From contig NC_030858.1 of assembly GCF_000208745.1 (NCBI RefSeq), forward strand, positions 514,597 to 578,596: a stretch of DNA of 64,000 nt, in the 5' to 3' direction. This DNA is from Theobroma cacao. Lineage: Eukaryota; Streptophyta; Magnoliopsida; Malvales; Malvaceae. Positions 48,757-60,800 of this stretch are shown here, piece after piece; position 1 is the first letter of the stretch, and each line of letters opens with the position of its first letter. The notes beneath the pieces were generated by a model that saw nothing but the letters and a program-made list of their open reading frames with translations, was not told the origin of the DNA and searched no databases. The position numbers and the translations under genes were made by a program.

Positions 48757-50807
48757 TATTCACTGCCTTAACCATGGTCGTCCCCTTCGTCTATCAACTC
48801 AGGGCCTGACAGCTCATCAACTAAACCAGCGACGGTGCGTATCCGCTTCGTGCCACCAGAGGCTCTTTTCTCTTTCAATGTTCTCTTTTTTTGCCTCGCA
48901 CCTATGCCTCAATCCTACCGATCCTCCATGTGCTCTATTGGCACGTACTCGTGGCCTTCCGATAACAGGACATCAAGGTACACAAAATACTCCTGGAGGG
49001 CCTCATCCGCAGTGGGTTCCAATGTCTCCAGTGACCAAAACTGCATATAAACAAATAAAATGTTATCATTATCGAATAAGGAAAATTATTATACAAATAT
49101 AACGTAAAAATTAGCAACTGTTCACTCACATCGTCAAATGACTCTAACTTCTGAATTGCCTTGTAGAAGTCTTTAGGCTTCTGATTGTAATCCTATTTGC
49201 ACATTCATGGGTACACGTTGTCCTTTGGACCAGAGGGGGCAACTATTTTTCAGAGAGCAAGAATTGCCTCCATTGTCCAGAACTGCATGTCAAATGTAAC
49301 CATTATCAGATCGTAAATCATAAACAAGTATACCAATTAATTATTTTTTCAAAAGAAAACTGAAAAATGTTACGTGATAGTACCTGTATCACCCATGCGA
49401 ATCCGTATATGTTGTAGCGTAACCAAGTTTCCTTTGTCACGCTTGACTCAAGCACTTCAAATCCCTTCAAAAGGTAGTCCAAGGTTAGCTTTCAAACATA
49501 GTGACCCCATGGGAAGACATTCCAAGCGTCGATGTCCTCCACCAATGACAGCAACCAAGGCGTCACCCATCGACAATAATCTTGACCAAAAAAAAATGTT
49601 GTTCGCGATCAAGAAGAGTGCCATCTTCGTCGCGTCTCCTGATTGCTGGAAGTTGCCCCCGCAAAACGTATCATGCAAAGCTTGCAGCTTGACACTGTTC
49701 TGCCCATTCCAGTATCTGTCATGAATTCCCCCCTCAGCAATCTTGTACGGTCGTCTAAACACATCGAGCATTGGACCAAACTTCAGCCCGGTGATGAGGC
49801 AGAACTCCTGCTTTGACAGCCGTGCCTTGCTCTTGCCAATGGCAAACCATAGCTCGTGGTCCATTGACTGGCTCTCACTGATCCGCCAAATCATGATGTT
49901 GTGCAAGAGATCAGAGTAAAAGTACCCTTGTGGATAGACGTCTAAGATCATTCCGAAGTAGGTACGTTTAACTACATCATACTCCCCCTTCTATTGGAGA
50001 GTCTTTGTTCTGTAATGCAGCTGCGACCACTTACAATGGGTGTTAATTACGACGTTGAACGCCCCCTTCTCCCTCGGCACGATCAGCAAACTATCAAGAT
50101 CCTCATACTGTTTACGCTGGATCTGCAAAACATGGCACACATGCACCAGTGAGTTAAGCCGTCATGTGCAACAAGGTATACTGAAGACATAAATAAGGAA
50201 TGAATGTTGTGACACGCCATTCATAGCAAGCAAAATGTTATGACACGCCATGCATAACAACTTAAATGTTGTGGCACGCCATGCATAACAACTTAAATGT
50301 TGTGACACGCCATGCATAACAAGTTAAACATTGTGACACGCCATGCATAACAAGTCAAATGTTGTGACACGTCATGTATATCAAGTAAAATGCTGTCACA
50401 CGCCATGCATAGCAAGTAAATTGTTGTGACACGTCATGCATATCAAGTAAAATGCTATCACACGCCATGCATAACAAGTAAAATGTTGTGACACGCCATG
50501 CATATCAAGTCAAATGTTCTCACACGCCATGCATATCAAATCAAACCATATAAAGCTGACACGCCAATAACTAACTATAATAACAAGAATAACAATGGCG
50601 TCACCCGATAAACACCCAAAACCCCTAAAACCACTATGACTTAACCCCAACAATCATCAAACCAGACCCTAAACATAGTCTAAACATTTGCAATACAAAA
50701 TAAAAAACCTGAACATATCAAACAAATTCAGGAAAAAACCCAAAAATTAACGAACACAAGAATATTTTAATTTGAGACTCACTGACCTCTTCATTCATGG
50801 TCGACAT
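48300..50807 (-). pseudogene. MULE-borne DUF1985-type gene, decayed
   Basis: On the minus strand a short first exon (MSTMNEE, ATG at 50807) is followed, after a CAG acceptor at 50123-50125, by a long exon from 50122. This gives EDLDSLLIVPREKGAFN, then LWFAIGKSKARLSKQEF and CLITGLKFG, which matches the DUF1985 family found with plant transposons, often next to Ulp1-like protease domains. A stop (TLQ*KGEY) and a frameshift near 49490 interrupt it. Further exons give GFEVLESSVTKETWLRYNIY, PKDFYKAIQKLESFDD and FWSLETLEPTADEALQEYF, then the three 24-codon exons. No Ulp1 catalytic motif was found. Its role in transposition is unknown. Confidence 0.6.
50202..50567. repeat. Minisatellite 2 of the MULE, period 31 bp
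   Basis: About eleven units of TGTGACACGCCATGCAT plus an AACAAGTAAAATG-like spacer, spaced 31 bp apart from 50210 to 50519, with a partial unit at about 50554. It lies in the first intron/leader side of the minus-strand gene. Confidence 0.9.
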
Positions 50808-51065
50808 TGTTATTGGTGCTCTGGTGTCCTTACGCTTGCAAAGAGCCTTCTCGAACACTCCGGTATTGACGAGAATGAGAAATGAATCACACAGACGTTA
50901 CGAATTCTGAATAATAACTGTTTAAAATGAAATGAAAAATGGCCTTCTAATATTCTTATTTATTCTGAACAGGGGGAAGGAGAATTAATTGAGTGGAAGT
51001 CTAAACAGTTACCACATTAACTGCCTACTTTTTTTTCCTCTCTCTATTTTAAACCATGACATAGT

Positions 51066-51735
51066 AGCTGCTCAAGCATTGACGTGTCACACACTCTAAG
51101 CCATGACCATGGCGTGTCAGCTTTTCAAGCAATGCCGTGTCACACACTCTAAACCATGACCATGTCGTGTCACCAACTCTGAACTTTAGAGTGTCACAAC
51201 TTCCCTCCATGGCATGTCACCAACTCTTAACTCTGGTGTCTCACAGATTCCCTCCATGGCGTCTTACCAACTTTGAACACCGGCGTGTCACAGATTCCCT
51301 CCATACCATGTCACCAACTCTTAACTCTGACGTGTCACAGATTCCCTCCATGGTGTGTCACCAACTCTTAACTCTAGCGTGTCACACATTCCCTTCATGG
51401 CGTCTCACCAACTCTAAACGCTGACGTGTCTGACGTCTCACAGATTCCCTCCATGGCATCTCACCAACTCTGAACACTGGAGTGTCACAGATTCCCTCCA
51501 TGTCGTGTCATAAACTCCTAACTCTGGCGTGTTACAGATTCCCTCCATGGCATCTCACCAAATCTGAACGCTGGCGTGTCACAAATTCCCTCCATGGCGT
51601 GTCGCCAACTCTTAACTCTGGCGTCTCACAGATTCCCTCCATGACGTCTCACCAACTCTAACCAGTGTCGTGTCATAGCCGTCTCACACATTCCCAACAT
51701 GACGTTTCACAAACTCTAAACCCTGCCCTGCTACA
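51066..51735. repeat. Minisatellite 3 of the MULE, period about 46-47 bp
   Basis: About a dozen units of GCGTGTCACAGATTCCCTCC, ATGGCGTGTCACCAACTC and TTAACTCTG, with GTGTC/GTCTC variation. The short plus-strand frame at 51137-51424 is only a translation of this repeat. Confidence 0.9.
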
Positions 51736-52323
51736 GTCGACTCACATATGGCCTGCTATAGCAGGACCATTTCTTGCTTTGGATTCACATCTTTCTCCTT
51801 TCAATTTACCACTGTATCAAGGATTTCTGATTTCACATCATTAGCCAAGCTTTTGATTCATGACAACTGGTTCCTCGTTCGATTTAATATCTCTCTTCTC
51901 CTATTATCTGAATGTCGTGTCCCAAATCTCTGAAAACCCATCTCATGCAACATTATTTTGTTTTGCACAACCTTCGCAAAAAAAAATTATGGGTATATTG
52001 TACAAACAATCTTCGCATATTTTTTTTTCTCCCATTTTTCGCCTGTTTGAGAGTGCACGCTAACGAAGATGGCTCATTAAGAGCATTTTTGTCTCAAAAT
52101 CATTCTGGTCGTTAAAAACAGTTAAAATTATTCTGAAGATTATTTTAAAAAATACGTTATTTTTAAGGGTTAAAAACAAAATCCCCCTTAATTTAATAAT
52201 AGGGTTCCCATCAGTTGGAATGGGGCAACAGGAGGACTTGTCAAGGAGAGAAGGGAAAATTACAGGAGTGGAACGTAAATGGCCTTCAAATATAACCGCG
52301 ACATTTTGTCTTATGTAATTAAC

Positions 52324-52343
52324 GTTTACCTTGACCTAATCAA
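52324..52343 (+). promoter_or_regulatory. Conserved upstream element with W-box, separated from GLR-F by the MULE
   Basis: TTTACCTTGACC followed by TAATCAAA. Its distance from the GLR-F ATG is 8.25 kb; without the MULE it would be about 440 bp. Confidence 0.5.
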
Positions 52344-53917
52344 AGCGGAATGTTTGCTTCTGCTCAAGAAAGAGAAGACAAACTCTAATTCTAGTAATAC
52401 AGACTGCAAATTAATGTAGTATTGACGAATGGTTTGGTTTTCTTGCTCGTTTAACCCATCATTTATAAATCAACAAATCATTTATTGTCGAATTAAATTC
52501 GAAATTAGCTATCTTTTTAATGTGTAATGACCAATCAAGATCCTGAGATAATGATAATGAGATTAATAGTTTGAAACGTAAATTTTATATTTCTTTTGTC
52601 GAATGTCAAGTTGAAATTTAAGCTTGATTGTTTAATTACTTGTTAAATATATATTCAGTTTTTTTCGTTTCAGGATTCTCGACTATATCAATTTGATATA
52701 TATTAATAAAAATTCTTTTGATTGAGAAAAAAATTATTTACTTTACAGTATCAAAAAATCATGTGGAGACAGCTAGGCCCATGGGGATTCCATGATGATG
52801 TAAAACTAAGAAAGGGCAGAAGGTCAGATCAAGCCGTAAAGCTTCAACCAAACTTTGTTGTTGGTTTCTGTAAGAAAATGAAAGGAAAGACTTGACAAAC
52901 AAAATGCAGCTTTGTTCTTAACCTTGTTGACTCGAGCAAGCAAAACGTGTGTAGTTTTAATTTTTTTTCTTTTGGGGGATCTTCAAACAAAACGAGTGAT
53001 ACGTAAAGAGATGGAAATTCCATTTCGGTAATGTAAAATTTGTAGAATAGTTAAATTAACTTGGTATTCTCTTTGACTAAAAAGAGAAGATCACTTGATC
53101 AAATGAATAATTGATAATCAAACCAAATCGGGACATAATTTTCACTGATGGTATTCAATCTTATAGTAGTATTCATCATTAGAAGAAATTTCAAGCTTTA
53201 ACTGGAATAATTTAAAACATGGAGTAGTTTTGAGTTATTTAGATTTTAAAAGGTAAAACGTTTTAAAAATTTCAGAACTATTTTAGAAAATTCAATTAAA
53301 TTTGCATTTTTTTATTATGTTAAATAAAATTTTTATATTTTTATTTTGAATTAAATAGACATTTATGATTAATAGTTAACTTATTATCGTTAATCAAAAT
53401 GGTATACATCATTTTTATGTTCACGTGTTGTTGACATAATATTGACATGAATGACGAAAAATATCATGTGATCATGTCATTATGCTACATAAACATACCA
53501 TATCATCATACACTATGATATGTCAGCATACCATATTAACATCACGTGATATAAAAATGATAAGTAACGTTTTGTATAATAACAATTAATCAATCATTTT
53601 CTCAAGTTTCAAATAAAAAGATTATCTACCTACTTTTTGCTAAAATCCCCATCAACGAAATTCTCCACTTCCTTATTAACACAAATTAATACTATACCTA
53701 AAGTTTTAACATGTATAGATAATATAAACGTTCAATGTTTTTTAATATAAAAATAAAAACTATGAAAAATAAATAATATGGCATATATTATGTGATTTGC
53801 GAAGAGGAATGAGTCAATGAAAATAGAGTAAGAGAGCAACCGGGAATCTAAGCAACTTCCAATTTGGATTTTCTATTATCTCTTTCATCCTCTTCACCAA
53901 ATCATACGCAACATATT

Positions 53918-53960
53918 ACCCTTTTTCTTTTTTCTTTTTTCTTTTTTCTTTTTTTCTTCA
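53918..53960. repeat. Polypyrimidine tract, (TTTTTTC)n-like
   Basis: About 43 bp of C and T only on the plus strand, with C every 7-8 bases; a candidate for triplex (H-DNA) folding or replication slippage. Confidence 0.8.
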
Positions 53961-54042
53961 TTTTTATCCCGAGTCTAACTCATGCTTAAACAGTTTGACT
54001 TCCAATCTTAGGGAGTCACCTCGACTTCTTGAATTGAACATG

Positions 54043-56802
54043 TGTAATATGCCTAAATAATAATAATAATAATAAAATAAAAAAGACTTTTTGAAATAGA
54101 GTAGATATATTTTAGTTGGTGTCAGATTACGTTATCACATTTAAAATAAAATCAATCAGTCTTACCTTATTGTATTAAAAAAAAAACAATCAGTTAATCT
54201 TATCATATTTTAAAATAAAAGTAATCAGTTTTATCTCAATATGTTTAAAAAAAAAAACAGAAAACTCACTTCAGTTTATTTCATCAAACTCAAACGATAG
54301 GCAGTTAGAAGAGTTAAACACCAGAAAAGAAGAAATATGGAGGAAAGGGAAAAATATTTAAAAGATTGCTGATTAAGGTATGTTTAGGGTTATATTTTCA
54401 TAGTTTTGGCACAAAAGCTTTAAATTATTTGTGTTTTCTTACCTTTTATTCAAATCCAACACTTTTTCGATGACTTTTTGGTGACATGATGGGTACCAAT
54501 GGAAAGGTCTTGAAAAGATCTTTCAACGGTTTTTGTAGCATCTCGTTTGGTCCTACAGTTAGGAAGATATGAATTTTTGAAATTAATTGGAAACCTGATT
54601 TTCAACAGTTTTGACAATCCAACTTTGGGTCATCGGAACTCTATATTCCGTTAACATATTTGCTTATTTCTTTAAGGGCTTTTGTAGTATGAAATGAGAT
54701 GTTTAATTTGGTGTCAATGGCTTAGTTAGGGGCATCCTGTATTAAGAGAATTAAAACCTCAAAATAGACACGATGATACTGGAAACTCAGAAATCTGAGT
54801 ATTTCTGTGATGATTTTGATATTTTTGGCTTTCGAAACTTGGGAATTTTGTGGTCTTTTTAATCAAAACAAATTTTGGTGTTGTAGTATGATATAAATAC
54901 TTCATATTGGTGTTGATTTTATCCCTGGAAATAAGTCAGGTTAAAAGTTATAAGAGCTTAAAATAAGTCAAATAGTCATTCAGATTCTGAAAATTTCAGA
55001 AAATAGAAAAGTCCTTTTAAATTTGTTTTAAAATTTGATTTTAATTAATATGTGATAAATTCTATTGTAAACTTCATAAATATTGAATATGTGATTTCTA
55101 CTGTATTTTTATGTCAAAAGGAATATATCTTTATATTTTATAAATTTATTTCTTAAATTAGTAGATTTTATTAAAATATCAAAAATTTATGAAAAATTAT
55201 AAATATGATTTTTATGAATGAAATTAGTGTTATCTCTCTATCTGAAATTAAAATCCTTCATGATTTTATGATTTAAGTTTAATTCTCAACTTTATTGAAA
55301 ATTCTATTTAATTCAAAAATATATATAATAATAAAATATTACCTTATTAATCGAAAATGTTTTTAAATTGTGCTAGAGGTCACTACACACCCTAAATGCT
55401 TAGGATGGCCAATGGAAGTCACCTTGTAGGATTCGTTGCAAATTCAGTTCTGATATTTGTATATATTTCTTGAAATATTAGGCAACTAGGAGGATTGTCT
55501 GATATGCTGCTTAAAAGTGAAATTGACAAAATCAGGTAAGTAGCTAATATCCCCTCGGTGTTTTCACACCCTAAAAATTAGCCTCAATGTGGATTTAAAT
55601 TTCATATATTATGTATAATATGTTTTGTCCTATGGTTTGTAAAAATTGAGTTGAGTATGCAAAATAGATACATATGATTTTCGTATGTTGGATTTTGGAA
55701 TGTGAAATTTTTGTCAAATATGATTTTTGATTTTGAAATATGAATATGATTTTTGTCTAACATATGCATATATGATTATCTTAGTGATTACATATGTAAA
55801 TACTTAAATTGAAATAAATATGCTTTTGATATGCACGATATGTGTTTTGTGAAACAGAATATTACCATTTTGTGAATTTGAGTAATCTAAAAATATATGT
55901 TTCTATTTTGTCTCTTAGTATGGCTATGCTCTGACCTTGCCGATAAAGGTTAAATGTTGGCCATGTCGACATGTATTTTGTTATTAGAGATTGATCTCTC
56001 AATCGCACCACTAGTTACAGAATAGTGGTATTTGTGATATTTATTTAGTACAGCCAATAGTTGTTTTTGATATATTTCTGATCTATGCCACCGGCGTTGA
56101 TTGTGGATTTATTTCTGACTTATACTACAAGGGTTAAATGTAATTGTAGCATGTTACAAGAGACCAATAAATGTATGAAATCAATGTGAAATTATGTTTT
56201 GTTTTGTTATCTGAAAGTTTCAAAATTGTGTTAGCTATGTTATCTAAAACGAAATTATGTTTGCTTATGAAATTAAAAAATGAAATTTTGAAATATATGT
56301 TTTGAATGAGATTATCCAAAATTTTGTTTTGATACCTATATACGTATTCGTAATTTGGCCTAAATGTTTTAAGCATGCTTAATCCAGCTAAAGGGATGTT
56401 AGTTACTTGTTGAATAATTAGACTCAGCTTCCTTCAATTTTTTTTCAGGTTGTGATTTGATCAATCACGCGAGAATTTCGAGTAGTGATATTTAATCTAG
56501 TAACATTTAAATTGTCTAGGATTTATTTAAATATTATAAATATCAAACTATCTTAATTAGTATTCAAACTTTTATCTTGACATAATAGCTTTATAATTTT
56601 GGAGATTTAATTCTGAATATTATCGAATTAATATCTTTTAAATTTCTACCTTTAGATTTAGTTCTATGAATCACTATATTTTTCAAGTATTAGTCTCTTC
56701 TAGATAATGTTATAAGGTATATGTATTAAACCATTGCATGTCTGTAAGATTACATCTTACAAGTATATGGCATCTGTCATGTCTCGGGTTTGGGGCGTGA
56801 CA
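54043..56802. mobile_element. Solo LTR, 2.76 kb, with ACATG target duplication
   Basis: It starts TGTAATATGCC and ends TTTGGGGCGTGACA, with ACATG on both sides (54038-54042 and 56803-56807). In the D-E spacer the corresponding site (about 28110-28125) is uninterrupted (GAATTGAACAGGGAATTGAA). There is no gag, protease, reverse transcriptase or integrase reading frame. The terminal GGGGCGTGACA is common in plant Ty3/gypsy LTRs, so that superfamily is likely but inferred. It would have arisen by recombination between two LTRs. Confidence 0.75.
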
Positions 56803-56807
56803 ACATG

Positions 56808-57063
56808 AGATTGAATTCAATCTCTGATGATGAACTCAATTTGAATACACGTATTTTAAAAATTACTGTATAACATCAGTTGTAATTGATAATGACATTT
56901 ACCTTTAATAATCTCAGTAGTCAAGCACATTTTCCTGAGTTGAAAAATTTAGTGCAGATGAGAAACTTGAATTAAAGCTACTCGACGGTGACTCAAAACT
57001 TTTAAAAGAATTTACCCAATTTTCTGCTTATTTATCTAATCGAATGTTCTAATCTAATCTGTC

Positions 57064-57097
<34 letters not shown>

Positions 57098-57838
57098 CAA
57101 CTTTTACAAATTAGAGTCAATGTAATTTGTTTAGAAACAACCATGCATATGTATTTGGGACCATTATCTTGATACTTCTGACCCTTAGGCTCTGAACTTT
57201 CTTTTAAGGCTTATATTTGAGATATCGATGATAATAAAAAATTTATAAGTTGAGAACAGATAATATACATATAGTAGTATTTCTTAGAAGTTTCTTTCAA
57301 ATACAAAGCTTGACCAGCAGGAGCGAAGCAATCCACCTGTTTCCTTTTTTTTTCTCATATACTCTGTCAAATTTCTAGTAAGATTTGATTTTACTGCATC
57401 AGTTTCATTTTTGGAGAAAATGTTTCAGTTTCTCTTGAATATGTTGTTCCTGCTCCACTTACCAAAAAAATTAATGATGATCAAAGTAGGTAGTTTTCAC
57501 TAGATGATAGCAAACTAGCATTGGTTGGTTTCAATTGTTGTAAAAACAGAAAACAGGGACATCTACCTCAAATTGTGAACTATTTTGGTGCGGAATGGAT
57601 TTTCATGTACAACCTGCAAAATTCTATTGAAAGTTGGCTTCCATTTCTTGTTTAAAAAAGAGTTACATTTCAACCTGGAAGCTGGAATGGGGATACATTC
57701 TAGTCCGAAACACAAACAGGGGGATATGTTAACCAGGAAACGGCTAGCTAGAAGCTAATTGAAGTACGGACCTCATCAGCTTCACTTCCAACTATGATCC
57801 TATACCGATACTATACATGAATTTACAATATTTTCTGC
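56808..57838. other. F-G spacer, right part (3' flank of GLR-G)
   Basis: Nearly the same as 38810-39814 downstream of F: the GATGATGAACTCAATTTGAA block, an AT microsatellite, and the region before the stop codon. No gene was seen. Confidence 0.65.
57067..57094. repeat. (AT)n microsatellite
   Basis: 28-bp AT run, a longer version of the one at 39052. Confidence 0.85.
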
Positions 57839-60800
57839 TCATGGGTCATTTCTGTTGGCTAGCTCAATAGAAGATCTTTCCGGGGAAGGGAATGTCTCTG
57901 GAGATGCTGATCCACTTGGAGTCAGATCACCATGCCCTGTAAACCTTCCCTGGTCTACAAAGAAAACAAACTGTGAAGCATCTGTCTGGCTTGAGTAGCT
58001 TGATGGACTTGGGGGGCAGTTAGTGTTTGGTGAGCTTCCAACAACACCAATGCTGTGAACACTGTGAGTGCTGCTTGCATCTCTGACTTCGCTTTTTCTG
58101 AAAGTATGGGAGCTCAGGTCTTTCTGGTCAAAGATTCTCGAGATAATTCGGATTCTTCTCCACACTGAAGTATCATGGAACTGAAACAAGACATGCCGTT
58201 GTTCGTGCAAGAACATTAATGAATATATGATGAGAGCTGACATAGATGCAGTCCCAGCAATTAGGAACAGGCCCCAAAAGCTCTCCAGACCAAGACTGCT
58301 TGAAGAAACAGAAGGGTCAACGTCAGGACAGACAGTTCCCTTCTTTAACCAAAAGTTTTCAATTTGTTCCATTTTGTCACTTTGAGTAACATTAAGGATT
58401 GCCCTTGAAACATCTGCTACAAGAGGGGAACCTTTAGGGAAGGCCTACAAAAAGCAACATAAATAAAAATCAGCATGAAACATTAAGCATATCATATAGA
58501 ATGGAGGAAGCTAGAGAGAAAGAGATTGACAGAGAACTCACGAATCCAAAGCCAGCGGTTTTAAATGTTGGTTCTACTGTAGTATATTTGCCGCAGTATT
58601 TTGAAAGAAATAACTTAATATAAGGATTTTCATCCAAAGCAGCAGAAATACCGCCATTGGCACTTCCTTTGGTAAAAAGTTCATGAAGTTCTTCTGGAGA
58701 ATTATATATCTTGAGCTGGAAGTTTTCAAATTTCAAACCCAACAAGATTCCTTCAACGAAGGAGCCATTCAATAAGCCAACACTCTCCCTTCTCTTCACG
58801 AGCTCATTGATATCAGTTACAGTGGGCTGGAGCTGCTCGACTGTTAAAAGGGAGGTCAAATTTGCCGTGTAACTTTGGGTGAGAACGAGAACGACGAAAC
58901 ACCATACAATTACCACAAATCTAGCCAAATTGCTCACAACTTTCTCCCCTGCAATATTATTCAATTCAAGAACAAAAAAATGAGTTTTAAAATGTTGGAT
59001 CGAAATGCAATATGTTTATAAATTGAAAAGGTGAAAGAGGTTATTACGATGGGCAAACACCATGGTTGAGAAGGAGAACCAGAAGCTGGTGCCGATTTGA
59101 TGTGCAGGGGGTCCACGGAAATCCTCGTTTATTCTGTGCTCGAGAATCCAAACAACAAATCCGATGAAGACAAAGAAGCAACCGCTCGTTACCCAAAGGT
59201 CCCATGTCAAAGGCTTTAAAAAAACCCATGCATTCTTCTCCTTGTTATCTCTGATTGGCACGATCATCGACACACCAGATTCTGTGAATGGCAATGCGAA
59301 GTCCACAAACAATGACCTGTTTGCCACAATAGTTGTATCTCCTACCACAGCGTCATAATTCTGTTCATAGTCACCAATTGTCAAAAGAGAAAAATCAAAT
59401 TGAAGCTATGCATGATAGACAAAAGGATTGAAGGAGGAGACTCACCCCATAGTACACTTGATCAGTTAGGTCATTGTAAGACCCAGCAGTTTTTCCATCA
59501 GTTGTTGCAAATGCAACATACTCGTAAGGAACAGCATAAGGCATTTTATCCATTACAGCGTCGAAAACATCAATGCAATACCCTTCAATTGATTTTGCTT
59601 TCTGAGCGATAGGATCCCACACAACGTCGAGAAATTCGGTAAAACCAACTTTCACTGGAACCCCAATTCTCAATTTCTTCCCATTTGTCGGGATCTGCCA
59701 ACCTTTGGGAACCAAGTTAGTATCCCCTGGCCATATAATGGGACCCAGTTTTGGCTTAGAAGTAGAATTAGTGCTTGCGTTTGTGTTTGTCGAATTCAAC
59801 TGTCTTACAAGTCCATTTTCGGGTGTCCAAAACCCGACCTCTTTTTCCCCACTTCCAATTACGTTAACTATCTGAAACACGGATGACTGTAATTGTCCTT
59901 TAACAAAATGAAAGTCTCCGGAAAGGCCTTTGAATTTTGTGCTTGATAATTCCTGGATGAGTCGTGGACCATTTTGTGAGACTCCCAAAGTTTCAAGGTC
60001 CGTCGCACCACTGCTGGAAATAGTTGGTTTATTGAAGCGGAGGTTTTCAGTGCCAGCTTTCTCAATTGCCATTGCCAGCGCAAAAGTTGCATCATAAGCC
60101 CATAGTCCCACAATGCTCAATTCGGCGTTAATGGAGTCCGGATTCTCTTGCTGGAACTTTCTTTTCCAGCGAACTGTAAAATTTTCTATCTTTTTTGATT
60201 TGGCAACATAAGACTTCACACCTACAACCCCCTGCATGGAATCGATGGGCGAGGCATCTATTGATCTCCACAGATTAGTCATCCCTTCAGTCATGATCCA
60301 AACATATCCTTCACTCATCATTCCAATCTCTTTTGCTTTGGCCAAAATCCGACTGCCAAGAGACATTGTCATGTGCACAATGAAAAGTCTTGTTTGCATG
60401 GTCATTAACTTGTAAAGCTCTTCAGCAATTTGGTCATCCGTTGCAGCCGCAGCAATGATACTCAGATATGGGACGCGAGCGTTGATCTCCTGTAAGGCAT
60501 CCGTCAAGTAAGGTATAAGGCTCTCTCCGGACTGGTTGTCAACGTAGATGGGTACAGCTTCTTTCCATCCAAAAGCCTGGACAATGGCACTTATCGCTTT
60601 CACTTGATTTGAGCTGCTTTGTGCAGCTAGAAAAAAGTATGGACTCTGGAGGGAAGTGAGATAAGGACTTGTTGCAGAAAACGATATGATGGGAACTTTA
60701 GATTCGTTTCCGAGATTGATAACAAAGTTGGCTTGCATTGAACTTCTTGGTCCTATGATTGCTTGCACTTGTACATTTTTCATCAAGTCGAGAGCTGTTC

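Larger units (their letters stand above)
44382..52187 (+). mobile_element. Mutator-like transposable element (MULE), 7.8 kb, 9-bp target duplication
   Basis: It is flanked by the direct repeat TTAATTTAA at 44373-44381 and 52188-52196; 9-bp duplications are usual for Mutator elements. The empty site exists once in the paralogous flanks of E (37342-37350) and G (63434-63442). Left end GAAGAAATTGTGAGAAAGGGACC and the reverse complement of the right end, GGGGGATTTTGTTTTTAACCC, are only weakly similar, but about 90 bp inside, GACCAAAATACCCTTAA matches GACAAAAATGCTCTTAA, so degraded terminal inverted repeats of roughly 100 bp are likely. Contents: a decayed mudrA-type transposase (plus strand), a DUF1985-type gene (minus strand) and three minisatellites. 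The element is probably immobile on its own. Confidence 0.8.
52197..54037. other. F-G spacer, left part (former upstream flank of GLR-F)
   Basis: Closely similar to 37351-38800 of the E-F spacer and to 63443 onward above G, starting GGGTTCCCATCAGTTGGAAT. It carries the displaced W-box element at 52324-52343. From about 53640 it is more like the D-E spacer (about 27430-28110). No gene was seen. Confidence 0.6.

Noticed and set aside
49374..49724. Plus-strand frame of 116 codons
   Set aside because: Antisense to the DUF1985 exon, whose minus-strand reading has a recognisable domain.
50202..50567. Possible CRISPR-like array of 31-bp repeats
   Set aside because: The repeats are contiguous minisatellite units without unique spacers of defined length, inside a plant MULE.
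51137..51424. Plus-strand frame of 95 codons with internal repeats
   Set aside because: A translation of minisatellite 3; no start context, no domain, and the frame depends on the repeat phase.
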